Shown: one piece after another, positions 51,569 through 60,609 of the stretch
Layout of the letters: each line of letters begins with the position of its first letter
Position numbering within the stretch: position 1 is the first letter of the stretch
NCBI RefSeq assembly: GCF_001689125.2
Contig: NZ_CP015405.2
Coordinates: forward strand, 1,393,001-1,457,000
Origin: Blautia pseudococcoides
GTDB taxonomy: Bacteria; Bacillota; Clostridia; Lachnospirales; Lachnospiraceae
Length of the DNA: 64,000 bases
Direction: 5' to 3'
Translations under genes and position numbers: made by a program
The notes under the pieces: generated by a model
Database searches by the model: none
Told to the model about the DNA's origin: nothing
Seen by the model: only the letters and a program-made list of their open reading frames with translations

Positions 51569-52432
51569 ATGCACGCAGAACAAGAACAAAGGCATGTGTA
51601 TTATGACCATGACCTGGAGATAGAGGCTTATAATTTGAGCGGTATTGTCCAGAAATTTCCAAACCATTTTCATGATTATTATGTGATCGGGTTTGTGGAG
51701 GGAGGTAAAAGGCATCTCTGGTGCAAAGGCAAAGAGTATGATCTGACCGCAGGGGATTTGATCCTGTTTAATCCCAGAGATAACCACTACTGTGCACCCA
51801 TCAATGGTGAAATATTAGATTACCGTGCTGTGAATATTAATGTGGACGTGATGGAAAGAGCAGTCAAAGAAATTACAGGTAGGGATTTTGTCCTGCATTT
51901 TACCAGCAACGTGGTGTATCAAAGTGACATTACACAGTCCATCGGTGATTTGTATGATGCCATCCTTACCCACGCACCTAAACTGAAAAAGGAAGAGGCG
52001 TTTTTCTTCCTTCTGGAGCAGATCCTGCAGGAACATGCAGCTCCTTTTGATGAAATTGATATATCAGAGCCAAATCAGCAGATCAAGACACTCTGTCATT
52101 ATATGGAGAAACATTTTTCCGAGAATATTACGCTGGATGACCTGCTTTCCATGACAAGTTTCGGCAAATCGTATCTGCTGCGTTCTTTTACAAAGCAGGT
52201 AGGTGTTTCACCTTACCGCTATCTGCAGACCGTGCGCCTGGAAAAAGCAAAAAAGTTTCTGGAACAGGGCGTGGCGCCTATTGATGCGGCAGATATGGCG
52301 GGGTTTGCGGACCAGAGCCATTTTACCAACTTTTTCAAAGAATTTATCGGACTGACACCAAAACAGTATCAGAAAATCTTTACGGATAAACCGCTGCCTG
52401 TCACTCCGGCAAAGGAGTGGACAAATGAATAA
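51569..52432 (+). CDS. AraC-family regulator with cupin sensor
   Basis: 287 residues. An N-terminal cupin ('FPNHFHDYYVIGFVEGGKRH', 'YDLTAGDLILFNPRDNHYC') precedes the AraC DNA-binding domain ('ITLDDLLSMTSFGKSYLLRS', 'APIDAADMAGFADQSHFTNF'). ATG 51569 follows GGAGGAGG. It overlaps the EamA gene by 8 bp and probably regulates this operon. Confidence 0.9.
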   Translation: MHAEQEQRHVYYDHDLEIEAYNLSGIVQKFPNHFHDYYVIGFVEGGKRHLWCKGKEYDLTAGDLILFNPRDNHYCAPINGEILDYRAVNINVDVMERAVKEITGRDFVLHFTSNVVYQSDITQSIGDLYDAILTHAPKLKKEEAFFFLLEQILQEHAAPFDEIDISEPNQQIKTLCHYMEKHFSENITLDDLLSMTSFGKSYLLRSFTKQVGVSPYRYLQTVRLEKAKKFLEQGVAPIDAADMAGFADQSHFTNFFKEFIGLTPKQYQKIFTDKPLPVTPAKEWTNE

Positions 52433-53354
52433 GACAATACATGGGCATATTGCTGCCTTTCTTACCATATTAATCTGGGGCACCACCTTTATTTCCACCA
52501 AGGTGCTTCTCAGAAGTTTTGAGCCGGTGGAGATTTTATTTATCCGTTTTATGATTGGATACATTGCTCTTTGGTGTGTCTGCCCGCGCAGGCTGAACAT
52601 CAGTGAGAGGAAACAGGAGTGGTACTTTGCAGCCGCGGGGCTTTGTGGCGTGACCCTGTATTACCTGTTTGAAAATATAGCGCTGACTTATACACTGGCT
52701 TCCAATGTGGGTGTTATTATTTCTATCGCGCCATTTTTTACGGTTATATTCTCCTGCTTGTTTCTGCATGACGGACGGCCAAAAACAAGGTTCTTTGCCG
52801 GCTTTTTAATAGCACTTACAGGTATTTTCCTGATCAGCTTCGGAGGGGTTAAGAATCTGCAGTTAAATCCTACGGGGGATTTGCTGGCTGTGATAGCGGC
52901 AATGATTTGGGCCGCGTTTTCAACGATCACAAAAAAAATCAGTGGGTTTGGATATAATACCATTCAGACTACAAGGCGGACGTTTTTTTATGGGCTGATC
53001 TTTATGGTTCCGGCTTTGCTCCTGATGGATTTTCATATTGAACTTATGCAGTTTGCCAGTCTTAAAAACGTTCTGAATCTTCTGTTTTTGGGATTTGGGG
53101 CTTCTGCATTATGCTTCGTGACATGGAACCTTGCCGTGAAGATCCTGGGCTCTGTGAAAACCAGTGTTTATATCTACATGGTACCTGTCATCACAGCAGT
53201 CACATCAGCACTTATTTTACATGAAAAATTAACGATGACAATTATTCTGGGTATTCTACTGACCTTGATCGGCCTCTTTTTATCTGAGGACAGAAAAACA
53301 GAGAAAACTACAGCAAAAGCAAAGGAGTATAAGATATATGCAGGCACAAAATGA
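52425..53354 (+). CDS. EamA-family (DMT) transporter
   Basis: 309 residues, ten membrane segments in two EamA repeats ('ILIWGTTFISTKVLLRSFEP', 'AAMIWAAFSTITKKISG', 'SALCFVTWNLAVKILGSVKT'). These export amino acids, metabolites or drugs. It is translationally coupled to the AraC gene upstream and overlaps the DUF2000 gene by 17 bp. Confidence 0.9.
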   Translation: MNKTIHGHIAAFLTILIWGTTFISTKVLLRSFEPVEILFIRFMIGYIALWCVCPRRLNISERKQEWYFAAAGLCGVTLYYLFENIALTYTLASNVGVIISIAPFFTVIFSCLFLHDGRPKTRFFAGFLIALTGIFLISFGGVKNLQLNPTGDLLAVIAAMIWAAFSTITKKISGFGYNTIQTTRRTFFYGLIFMVPALLLMDFHIELMQFASLKNVLNLLFLGFGASALCFVTWNLAVKILGSVKTSVYIYMVPVITAVTSALILHEKLTMTIILGILLTLIGLFLSEDRKTEKTTAKAKEYKIYAGTK

Positions 53355-53760
53355 TAAATGCGTCATGGTACTGGACAAGGACCTGCCTCTGGGCATTCTG
53401 GCAAACACAGCGGGAATCATGGGAATCACGCTGGGAAAACACATCCCTGAGACGGTGGGAGCGGATGTCCTGGATAAGAGCGGAAAAGAACACCTGGGAA
53501 TCATTGAATTGCCGGTTCCCATCCTGAAAGCAGACCGGGAAAAAATCAGGGAGATCCGAGAGCAGCTCTTCCAGCCGGAATTCGCTGATCTGATCGTGGT
53601 TGATTTTTCAGATGTTGCACAGAGCTGTAATGTCTATGAGGAGTATATTAAAAAAGCAGCAAGGGTGGAGGAAAAAGAAATGACTTACTTTGGTATCGGA
53701 ATCTGCGGAGCCAAAAAGCTGGTCAATAAACTCACAGGCAGCCTGCCGCTGTTGAGATAG
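53338..53760 (+). CDS. DUF2000 family protein
   Basis: 140 residues: 'DKCVMVLDKDLPLGILANTA' at the N-terminus, 'HLGIIELPVPILKAD' in the middle, and 'YFGIGICGAKKLVNKLTGSL' at the end, the pattern of DUF2000 (peptidyl-tRNA hydrolase-like fold). The function is unknown. DUF2000 genes often follow AraC or EamA genes, and here the three overlap, so they likely act together. Confidence 0.82.
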   Translation: MQAQNDKCVMVLDKDLPLGILANTAGIMGITLGKHIPETVGADVLDKSGKEHLGIIELPVPILKADREKIREIREQLFQPEFADLIVVDFSDVAQSCNVYEEYIKKAARVEEKEMTYFGIGICGAKKLVNKLTGSLPLLR

Positions 53761-53766
53761 GAAGAA

Positions 53767-53805
53767 AACGGGCGATTCCGCATAAAGCGGTATCGCCCGT
53801 TTTTT
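53767..53805 (+). terminator. Terminator after DUF2000
   Basis: AACGGGCGATTCCGC pairs with GCGGTATCGCCCGTT (one mismatch) over a short loop, followed by T6. Confidence 0.9.
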
Positions 53806-53824
53806 GTATAGCAGTAGATGAGGA

Positions 53825-54298
53825 TCACTGTAATGGGAGGAAAGGACATGGATCTTTGGTATACAGAAGTGTAAGCTTATGCATGGCTCTGGTGCATGCA
53901 ATGTAGAGAAGGCTTCTGTCATATTCGGAAGCATAAGTTTCGCATCCCGCATGAGGAAGGATAACTTCATCAAATTCCAGTCCCTTTGACATCCGCACAG
54001 AGGTAACGGATATGCCGTTGTGAAAGCTTGTACTCTTAGGTGAAATAAGCTCTGTTTTATATTGGGAGCACAGGAGATGATAAAGCGTTTCTGCCGCCCG
54101 GTCAGTTTTTAGGATTATGCCCAAAGAACCAAAGCCGCTTTTCTGAAAACGGTGGATCGCTGCCCGTATGTGCTGCAGTTCATCCGCATCGGTTTTACAG
54201 GAGATCACAGCGGGAGCTTCTCCGTGGCGTTCCACAGGCTGAATCCCTGTGTGATGCAGAATAGATTTGGCAAAATGCATGAAATGAGCGTTCCACAA
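53825..54298 (-). pseudogene. C-terminal fragment of a HelD/UvrD-like helicase
   Basis: About 157 residues with superfamily 1 C-terminal motifs: 'GIILKTDRAAETLYHLL', 'VTSVRMSKGLEFDEVILP' and 'YDRSLLYIACTRAMHKLTLL'. HelD-type proteins are about 700 residues with an ATPase N-terminus; none of that is present. The right edge is exactly at the 13-bp inverted repeat that precedes the recombinase gene, which suggests truncation by an insertion or recombination event. Confidence 0.75.
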
Positions 54299-54334
54299 CT
54301 ATTCGCGAAATGTCCATTTTACGAATAGTTGTGG
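54293..54334. repeat. Perfect 13-bp inverted repeat at the truncation point
   Basis: CCACAACTATTCG (54293-54305) and CGAATAGTTGTGG (54322-54334) are exact complements with a 16-bp interval. T6 follows on the right, so it could be a terminator. The location between a truncated gene and a tyrosine recombinase also allows a recombination site. Confidence 0.7.
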
Positions 54335-54407
54335 ACTTTTTTGTCCGGATGGGCTATAATTAGGTAAATTCGCTGCTAAGAACTTAATCATAATGAGGTG
54401 TAAATTC

Positions 54408-55475
54408 ATGGAGAAAAAAAACATCAGCTATCACGAGAAAAAATATATTGATAACAATATCCGTCTCAGAAATATTCTGGCGGAGCTTCCTCCGTATGTA
54501 CAGGATTTCTGCAGAGGCCGCCAGACAACGCTTAGTATGCAGACCCAAATTGCATATTGTTATGATCTAAAGATATTTTTTCAATTCCTTACAACTGCAA
54601 ATCCTGTTTTGAAAAATTCGGATCTTCGCAGTATATCCCTTGCTGTACTGGAAAATCTTCGTCCCACTGATATTGAAGAATTTCAGAATTATCTGAAAGT
54701 TTACGAAAGTCAAAATACAGGCGAGGCAATGACAAACGGTGAAATTGGTATATCAAGAAAAATTTCTGCGTTAAGAAGCTTGTTTGATTATCTCTATAAA
54801 CATGAAATGGTTAAAAATAATCCAACCCGCATTGTGGACGTCCCAAAAGTACATGAAAAAGCCATAATCCAACTGGATCCTGACGAAATTGCTATGATTT
54901 TAGATTCTATGGAGGAATTCAGTGACAATTTGACGCCGCACCAAAAGGGCTATTATTTAAAGACAAAAACGCGTGATATTGCTATTATTACCCTCTTTCT
55001 CGGTACCGGCCTGCGTGTGTCTGAGTGTGTGGGGCTGGATATTTCGGATGTCAATTTTAAAAACAGCGGTCTCCGTGTGATACGAAAAGGCGGAAATGAG
55101 AAAATTGTTTATTTTGGTGAGGAAGTTGAAATTGCCCTTCTGAATTATCTGGAGGAAAGAGAAAATCTGGAGACAAAGCCAGGCCATGAAAATGCACTCT
55201 TCCTCTCCCTCCAGGGAACCCGTCTCAGTGTCCGTGCCACAGAGAAAATGGTCAAGAAATACACACAGCCCATTATTACAAATAAAAAAATCACACCCCA
55301 TAAGCTGCGCTCTACCTACGGTACTGCTCTCTACGAAGAGACAGGGGATATCTACCTTGTGGCGGACGTTCTGGGACATAAAAGTGTGTCCACAACACAG
55401 AAACATTACGCCAAACTGAAAGACTCCAGAAGGCGTGCCGCAGCAAGCGCGGTACGGCTGAGAGAAAAAGAATAA
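54408..55475 (+). CDS. Tyrosine recombinase/integrase (XerC/D-like)
   Basis: 355 residues. A SAM-like N-terminal core-binding domain (about 30-140) precedes the catalytic domain with Arg in 'GTGLRVSECVGLD', 'HKLRSTYGTALYEE' (HxxR), 'VLGHKSVSTTQKHYA' (H and nucleophile Tyr). ATG 54408 follows ATGAGGTG. It has no excisionase or phage genes near it, so it may be a stand-alone Xer-like protein that acts at a nearby site. Confidence 0.88.
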   Translation: MEKKNISYHEKKYIDNNIRLRNILAELPPYVQDFCRGRQTTLSMQTQIAYCYDLKIFFQFLTTANPVLKNSDLRSISLAVLENLRPTDIEEFQNYLKVYESQNTGEAMTNGEIGISRKISALRSLFDYLYKHEMVKNNPTRIVDVPKVHEKAIIQLDPDEIAMILDSMEEFSDNLTPHQKGYYLKTKTRDIAIITLFLGTGLRVSECVGLDISDVNFKNSGLRVIRKGGNEKIVYFGEEVEIALLNYLEERENLETKPGHENALFLSLQGTRLSVRATEKMVKKYTQPIITNKKITPHKLRSTYGTALYEETGDIYLVADVLGHKSVSTTQKHYAKLKDSRRRAAASAVRLREKE

Positions 55476-55495
55476 GGCTTGCAGTTATGTTTTCA

Positions 55496-56059
55496 TTACA
55501 TGGGTTTCAGGTTTTTTTCTAAGCGTGCTGTCATCCATGCCAATCGTTTCCTCTGCCCATCTTCTGTCTTGGCATCTAAATAGGCTCGGGTATAAGTCTT
55601 TTTTACGGATGGGGGCATTGCTTGAAAATTGGTATATGCCACTTCGTTATCCTTTATTAAATTGCCCACTATTTCCATTTGGTCCTCCGTTATTGCGGAG
55701 GGCTTACCCGCCTTATCCCACTGGCCGTTTTTCTTTGCTTCCTCTATTTTTGCTCTTCCAAAATCGGTCATCAGACCGCGTTTTTCTAAACTTTTAACCA
55801 ATGTTTTATTTTTCTCCGACCACTTACTGTTTTTACGGCGTGAAGAAAAATATTTCACATAAGATTTATCATCAACACGTTTCATAGCACCGTCAATCCA
55901 GCCATAACATAAAGCCTCCTCAAGGGCTTCTCCGGCTTTTATGGTTGACATCTCCTTTGTTTTTCCGAAAAGCAGCCAAACACCTTCACTGGACTGCCCG
56001 TTCTCTTTTAGCCATGCTCTAAATTCCTCACGTGTTTTAAAATTAAATGGATTATCCAT
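55496..56059 (-). CDS. YdeI/OmpD-associated family protein
   Basis: 187 residues: 'REEFRAWLKENGQSSEGVWL' at the N-terminus, 'ALEEALCYGWIDGAMKRVDD', 'FSSRRKNSKWSEKN' and a C-terminal 'MPPSVKKTYTRAYLDA' segment. The family has been linked to bacteriocin or peptide tolerance in some bacteria, but the mechanism is unclear. The start overlaps the preceding gene's stop by 8 bp, so the two are co-translated. Confidence 0.82.
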   Translation of the reverse strand: MDNPFNFKTREEFRAWLKENGQSSEGVWLLFGKTKEMSTIKAGEALEEALCYGWIDGAMKRVDDKSYVKYFSSRRKNSKWSEKNKTLVKSLEKRGLMTDFGRAKIEEAKKNGQWDKAGKPSAITEDQMEIVGNLIKDNEVAYTNFQAMPPSVKKTYTRAYLDAKTEDGQRKRLAWMTARLEKNLKPM

Positions 56060-56495
56060 GCTTGAATCCTTCCTGACTGTCTGTTAATGGTTTTTTGTAC
56101 TGACATTCACTGCATTCAGCATCATGGATAGAAATGATACCTCCGCATTTGGGACAGGTATATTCCGCTCTTTGCTGCTCCAGGAAAGGGAACAGTCCCT
56201 GCTCCTGTACTGCCCTGCTGTTTGCCATAAGGCTGCTGTGATAACGGGTATTGTAGCTTTTTTCCAGCGCTTTTACCTGCTTACATGGATACAAGGCACA
56301 GTCAAAGCAATAAGTCAGACCTTTTTCTTTGATACAATCTTTGATCCTGCATTTTCTGCAATGCTCCGGTTTTCCCTGGTCACCTTTTGTACAGCCTTCA
56401 CAGGGTTTTTTGTGATAACAGTGTTTATAACAAACCATACAATTCATTCCGCAGGGCGCAAACATGGCAGGCTCTATTTTTTCCGGCATCCTCAT
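56052..56495 (-). CDS. DUF3795 Cys-rich protein
   Basis: 147 residues with an N-terminal Cys-rich DUF3795 region ('APCGMNCMVCYKHC', 'CEGCTKGD', 'HCRKCRIKDC', 'CFDCALYPC') and a C-terminal zinc ribbon ('CPKCGGIISIHDAECSEC'). It would bind metal. The function is unknown. It lies upstream of the YdeI-like gene in one operon. Confidence 0.82.
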   Translation of the reverse strand: MRMPEKIEPAMFAPCGMNCMVCYKHCYHKKPCEGCTKGDQGKPEHCRKCRIKDCIKEKGLTYCFDCALYPCKQVKALEKSYNTRYHSSLMANSRAVQEQGLFPFLEQQRAEYTCPKCGGIISIHDAECSECQYKKPLTDSQEGFKHG

Positions 56496-56630
56496 TTTTA
56501 TTCACTCCTTATCCAAAAAGGCATGAACATATATTTCTGATATTTGTCTATGCCTTCTTATCTTTACAGCTTACTACAATACTATTTTACCAAAATAAAT
56601 ACGCCAACAGTATGTCATGTTTGTTTTTAC

Positions 56631-57377
56631 TTATTCCAGAAACCTGCGGATGGTTATGGCTGCCTGTTCCGCATTGGAATAAATGGCTGGATGTCCCCCC
56701 TCTGGGAAAACACAGATTTCTGCCCCTGTTTCACCTGCTATTACACAGTATTCCGCCTGTAAGTCCTCTCTGGTCATTTCATCCCCTTCACTGCCCATAA
56801 GCAGAAGCGGAACCTGCAGGCTGGTCAGGGGTTTGGAGAATAATGGAAGTTTCTTCTCTGCACACTGCGTCAATGCTCTGGTATCCATATCCACGATACG
56901 CTCCCAGTCTTCGCCCTGACACCATCGGTAATATTCTACTGCCATGGCATCTTTCTTAGCATTTGCCCGCTCTTTTATCAGGTTTGCAGAGAAATCGCCT
57001 GCCAATGTCCGGCCATCAAAACTGTCTGCTACTACCCTGCCGACCAGGTCCGGGCGCTTTAATGCAGCATTGACGGCGACCCACGCACCACCGCTGGTCC
57101 CCACAAGATTTACCCGGTCAAGCTTTAGATGTTCCAGTAAAGCAATGGTCTGTTCGGCTTCCTCCATCCAGAGTTCTGGGGGGAAGTCCTCCAGGCGGTC
57201 TGAATTTCCGTGGCCCAGAAAGTCAATGAGAATGATATGGTATGTATCCTCATATAAAGGGAGCAGAGGCTCGAACATTCTGGAAGATGCTGTATTGCCG
57301 TGCAGGAATAACACGGGTTTTCCGTTTCCTGTTTCTGAGTAATAAATTTTTTTTGACTGATAATAGAAATATGACAT
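56631..57377 (-). CDS. Alpha/beta-fold hydrolase
   Basis: 248 residues: oxyanion region 'VLFLHGNTASSRMFEPLL', 'DFLGHGNSDR', nucleophile Ser in 'LVGTSGGAWVA', late acid in 'LLLMGSEGDEM' and catalytic His in 'FPEGGHPAIY'. No signal peptide. The substrate is unknown. Confidence 0.87.
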   Translation of the reverse strand: MSYFYYQSKKIYYSETGNGKPVLFLHGNTASSRMFEPLLPLYEDTYHIILIDFLGHGNSDRLEDFPPELWMEEAEQTIALLEHLKLDRVNLVGTSGGAWVAVNAALKRPDLVGRVVADSFDGRTLAGDFSANLIKERANAKKDAMAVEYYRWCQGEDWERIVDMDTRALTQCAEKKLPLFSKPLTSLQVPLLLMGSEGDEMTREDLQAEYCVIAGETGAEICVFPEGGHPAIYSNAEQAAITIRRFLE

Positions 57378-57538
57378 AGTATGCCTCCTAATCGTTTCTC
57401 TGTTTTTGGTTTTCTGATTTGATTAGCAAGGCTTGTAGACACCAACACCTTGCTGTTAGTGTTTTGTGATCCAAATTCCCATAGTTTGCAACCTCCGTTC
57501 TTAATATATTCTCAGTATACCATAGGATCACGGGAATT

Positions 57539-57670
57539 TTACCATGAAATTCTCTTTGCAAACCGTCCGTCCTCCAACACAATGATTTGGTGGGCTTCAA
57601 GTATGGTACTGATACGCTGCGCAGCAATGATAGCGGCGCTGACTGTGATTACCGTAAGGCTGCAAGGCGC
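57539..57670 (-). pseudogene. C-terminal remnant of an ABC exporter ATPase
   Basis: The minus strand reads 'ALQPYGNHS', then after a one-base shift 'SAAIIAAQRISTILEAHQII' continuing 'VLEDGRF', then a stop at 57539. This is the H-loop (normally AQR) and end of an MsbA/LmrA-type ATPase. The rest of the gene is absent, so it is a leftover of a deleted transporter. Confidence 0.65.
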
Positions 57671-57681
57671 GTATGGAATAA

Positions 57682-57710
57682 TTGACAGGGTATCTTAACA
57701 TTGCTATAAT
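57682..57710 (+). promoter_or_regulatory. Consensus promoter for the LysR gene
   Basis: TTGACA at 57682-57687, 17-bp spacer, TATAAT at 57705-57710. Confidence 0.85.
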
Positions 57711-57777
57711 CAGTGTAAATTACCCTATAACAGGAAGGCCTAAGTTTTGTACACATACCCATTTAGGAGGTCATCAG

Positions 57778-58677
57778 ATGGAATTACGGGTTCTTCAGTA
57801 TTTTCTTGCCATTGCCAGGGAGCAGAGCATTATCCGCGCTGCGGAATCCCTGCATCTTTCTCAACCGACACTATCCACCCAGATAAAGAACCTGGAGGAA
57901 GAACTGGGAAAGCAGCTCTTGATTCGCGGTACCAAAGGTTCACGTAAAGTGACTCTCACCGATGAAGGAATGATTTTGCGAATGCGGGCAGAAGAAATCC
58001 TTGAGTTGGTCAAAAAAACAGAAAAGGAAGTTACTCTCACCAATGATATTGTTATGGGGGATATTTTGATCGGGACCGGGGAGACAGATGCTGTCCGTAT
58101 TTTAGCGCAGGCCGCAAAAAGCCTGCAGAATACGGCCCCGGGCATTCACTACCATATTTGCAGCGGAAATTCTACTTTTGTTATGGAACAGCTGGATAAA
58201 GGCCTGCTGGATTTTGGTATTGTATTTGGTCCGGTGGACTTGACGAAATACAATGCGCTCAAAATACCTGCCAGAGATGTCTGGGGTGTTTTGATGAGAA
58301 AGGATTCCCCTCTTGCATTAAAAGAAACAATATCACCAGCTGATTTATGGGAACAGCCTTTGATCATATCCCAGCAGGAAGAGAAAGGCGGCGCCTTAAC
58401 ACAATGGTTGAAATGTCAAATATCGGATCTGAATATAGCGGCCACGTACAATCTGATCTTTAATGCTTCTTTGATGGTAGATGAAGGCTTGGGTTATGCC
58501 GTTTGTTTGGATAAAATCATAAATACAACAGGAAACAGCGGCCTTTGTTTCAGACCACTGAATCCAGGGCTTGAGGCGGAAATGAGTATTATATGGAAAA
58601 AATATCAGATATTCTCTAAACCTGCAGAAAAATATATTGCAGTCTTAAAGAAACATCTGAATGCTGATCAAACGTAA
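57778..58677 (+). CDS. LysR-family regulator
   Basis: 299 residues: helix-turn-helix 'QSIIRAAESLHLSQPTLSTQ', 'LEEELGKQLLIRG', then an effector domain with 'ILIGTGETDAVRILAQAA' and 'GLGYAVCLDKII'. ATG 57778 follows TAGGAGG. No divergent partner survives: the gene on its left is only an ABC remnant, so its original target may be lost. Confidence 0.9.
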   Translation: MELRVLQYFLAIAREQSIIRAAESLHLSQPTLSTQIKNLEEELGKQLLIRGTKGSRKVTLTDEGMILRMRAEEILELVKKTEKEVTLTNDIVMGDILIGTGETDAVRILAQAAKSLQNTAPGIHYHICSGNSTFVMEQLDKGLLDFGIVFGPVDLTKYNALKIPARDVWGVLMRKDSPLALKETISPADLWEQPLIISQQEEKGGALTQWLKCQISDLNIAATYNLIFNASLMVDEGLGYAVCLDKIINTTGNSGLCFRPLNPGLEAEMSIIWKKYQIFSKPAEKYIAVLKKHLNADQT

Positions 58678-58728
58678 ACGTTTTTTGTTAAAGGATAATA
58701 GGATACCGGTTAAGGATGGTGATGATAA

Positions 58729-59415
58729 ATGAAAAAAATATTTCTGGTTGAAGATGATAAGGAGATTGCCAAGAATCTTACGCTTCTGCTTCGTTCGGAG
58801 GGCTTTCAGGTTACCCATGCGCCTACCCAGCAAGAGGCGGTTTCCATGCTGGCTGAAGATAAATTCGACCTGGCGTTGGTGGACATATCCCTGCCGGACG
58901 GCAATGGCTTTACAGTCTGCACAGAAATCAAACAGACACAGAAGATACCTGTTATCTTCCTCACAGCTTCCGGTGATGAAGCCAGTGTTGTAACCGGTCT
59001 GAATATGGGGGCAGATGACTATATCACAAAACCTTTCCGCCCGCGCGAATTGATCGCCCGGATTGGTACTGCCCTGCGGAAATTCGGGTGTTCGCCGTCT
59101 GCCTTTGAAATGTGCGGTCTTTATGTGGACACCTCCAGCAGTGTGGTGAAGAAGGACGGCAAAGAAGTTTTTCTCTCCGCCTTAGAGTACCGCCTGCTGC
59201 TGGTGTTTATCAACAATCCCAAAATCATCCTGACAAGGGACAGGCTGCTGGATGAACTGTGGGACGCGGCAGGTGAGTTTGTCAATAACAATACCCTGAC
59301 CGTCTACATCAAACGGCTTCGTGAGAAGATCGAGAATGATCCTGCGAACCCGCAGATAATCCTTACCGTCCGCGGAACGGGATATCGGCTGGGAGGCAGT
59401 TATGTTTCGGAATAG
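58729..59415 (+). CDS. OmpR-family response regulator, orphan pair
   Basis: 228 residues: 'IFLVEDDKEIAKNLTLLL', phosphoacceptor Asp in 'LALVDISLPDGNGFTV', 'IFLTASGDE', 'DDYITKPFRPRELIARI', and a winged-helix output 'NTLTVYIKRLREKIENDP'. It overlaps its kinase by 14 bp. Pairs of this sequence type usually precede an ABC transporter operon, but none follows here. Confidence 0.92.
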   Translation: MKKIFLVEDDKEIAKNLTLLLRSEGFQVTHAPTQQEAVSMLAEDKFDLALVDISLPDGNGFTVCTEIKQTQKIPVIFLTASGDEASVVTGLNMGADDYITKPFRPRELIARIGTALRKFGCSPSAFEMCGLYVDTSSSVVKKDGKEVFLSALEYRLLLVFINNPKIILTRDRLLDELWDAAGEFVNNNTLTVYIKRLREKIENDPANPQIILTVRGTGYRLGGSYVSE

Positions 59416-60391
59416 AGAGATTCGGCAGTTTTCCGTCTTATTTGCTGTCTTGTCCTTCGCTGCAGCGGCAGCCGGATTTGTCATCCATCCCGCAGCAGGG
59501 ATACTGTCCCTGGTTACTGCTGCCGCTTTTGGCACTGCTTTTTTTGTATTTACGAAAGCCCGCTATAAGAACCTGTCACAGATTTCCGAACAGATTGATC
59601 TTGTCCTTCATAATGCGGATTCTTTGTTTATCAGTGAATCTGAGGAGGGCGAACTCTCTATCCTGCAAAGTGAGATCACAAAAATGACACTGCGTATTCG
59701 GGAGCAAAACGAAGCCTTAAAAAAGGAGAAGCAGCATCTTGCAGATTCTCTCGCTGACATTGCCCATCAGCTCCGCACTCCTCTCACCTCTGCCAACCTG
59801 ATATTGTCTTTACTGGAGAATGCTTCAGACGGTAAAGAACGAAAGAACCTGCTGCGGGAAACAGAGGAATTATTTGTACAGATGGACTGGCTGGTTACCT
59901 CCCTGCTGAAATTATCCCGGCTGGACGCAGGTATCGTGGTTTTCCAAGAGGGAACTATAGAAATAAAAAGTGTGATAAACGCTGCACTGCGCCCATTTCT
60001 GATCCCAATGGAACTGCATAACATTGTTCTGTATACAGACATGGCAGAAGGGGCCAGGATCCGGGGGGACGCAGGCTGGCTTTCGGAGGCAGTTCAGAAT
60101 GTGATTAAAAATTGTATCGAAAGTGCCGGTGATAACGGAAAGATTGAAATTGTCTGTGAAGATACCCCGCTGTTTGTTGAGATCACCCTTCATGACAGCG
60201 GGACAGGTTTCAAAAAAGAAGATCTGCCCTGCCTGTTTGACAGATTCTACCGTGGGAAAAATACAGACACTGCGGGATACGGAATCGGCCTGGCACTCTG
60301 CAAGACGATCATTACCCGGCAGGGCGGAACGGTCACCGCAAAGAACCATCCTAAGGGCGGTGCTGTATTTTCCATCCGTTTTCCAAAATAA
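59402..60391 (+). CDS. Sensor histidine kinase, orphan pair
   Basis: 329 residues. Two closely spaced membrane segments ('FSVLFAVLSFAAAAAGFVI', 'LSLVTAAAFGTAFFVF') with a minimal external loop. H-box 'LADIAHQLRTPLTSANLILS', N-box 'EAVQNVIKNCIESAGDNG', 'HDSGTGF', 'GYGIGLALCKTII'. The short sensor suggests reading of the membrane or a partner transporter. Confidence 0.9.
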   Translation: MFRNREIRQFSVLFAVLSFAAAAAGFVIHPAAGILSLVTAAAFGTAFFVFTKARYKNLSQISEQIDLVLHNADSLFISESEEGELSILQSEITKMTLRIREQNEALKKEKQHLADSLADIAHQLRTPLTSANLILSLLENASDGKERKNLLRETEELFVQMDWLVTSLLKLSRLDAGIVVFQEGTIEIKSVINAALRPFLIPMELHNIVLYTDMAEGARIRGDAGWLSEAVQNVIKNCIESAGDNGKIEIVCEDTPLFVEITLHDSGTGFKKEDLPCLFDRFYRGKNTDTAGYGIGLALCKTIITRQGGTVTAKNHPKGGAVFSIRFPK

Positions 60392-60396
60392 TGCAT

Positions 60397-60609
60397 TTAC
60401 TCCCTGGTGATGACAAAATACGGATTGTCCCATATGGCATCAATGCCCATCCACAGTTTTTCAAATTTGGAAATGCTTGTTTTCCGGTTATAGCCCTCTT
60501 CCGCTTTTTCCTGATAATTTGCCAGCCAGTCAAGGCTCTCCGCAAAATAAAGATACTCCGCATCATAACCCACTAATGGAAGGAAGCATAGATCACAATC
60601 CCAGTATTT
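60397..60609 (-). pseudogene. Unrecognised coding fragment at the 3' end of the kinase
   Basis: On the minus strand a frame reads 'WDCDLCFLPLVGYDAEYLYF', then 'AESLDWLANYQEKAEEGYNR', then 'WMGIDAIWDNPYFVITRE' and stops at 60397. It looks like a real protein C-terminus but has no start and overlaps the end of the DUF4317 ORF in another frame. I do not recognise the family. Probably the tail of a gene fused by deletion to DUF4317. Confidence 0.5.

Noticed and set aside
56124..56800. Two plus-strand ORFs of about 137 codons
   Set aside because: They are antisense to the DUF3795 and hydrolase genes or their spacer and show no domain features.
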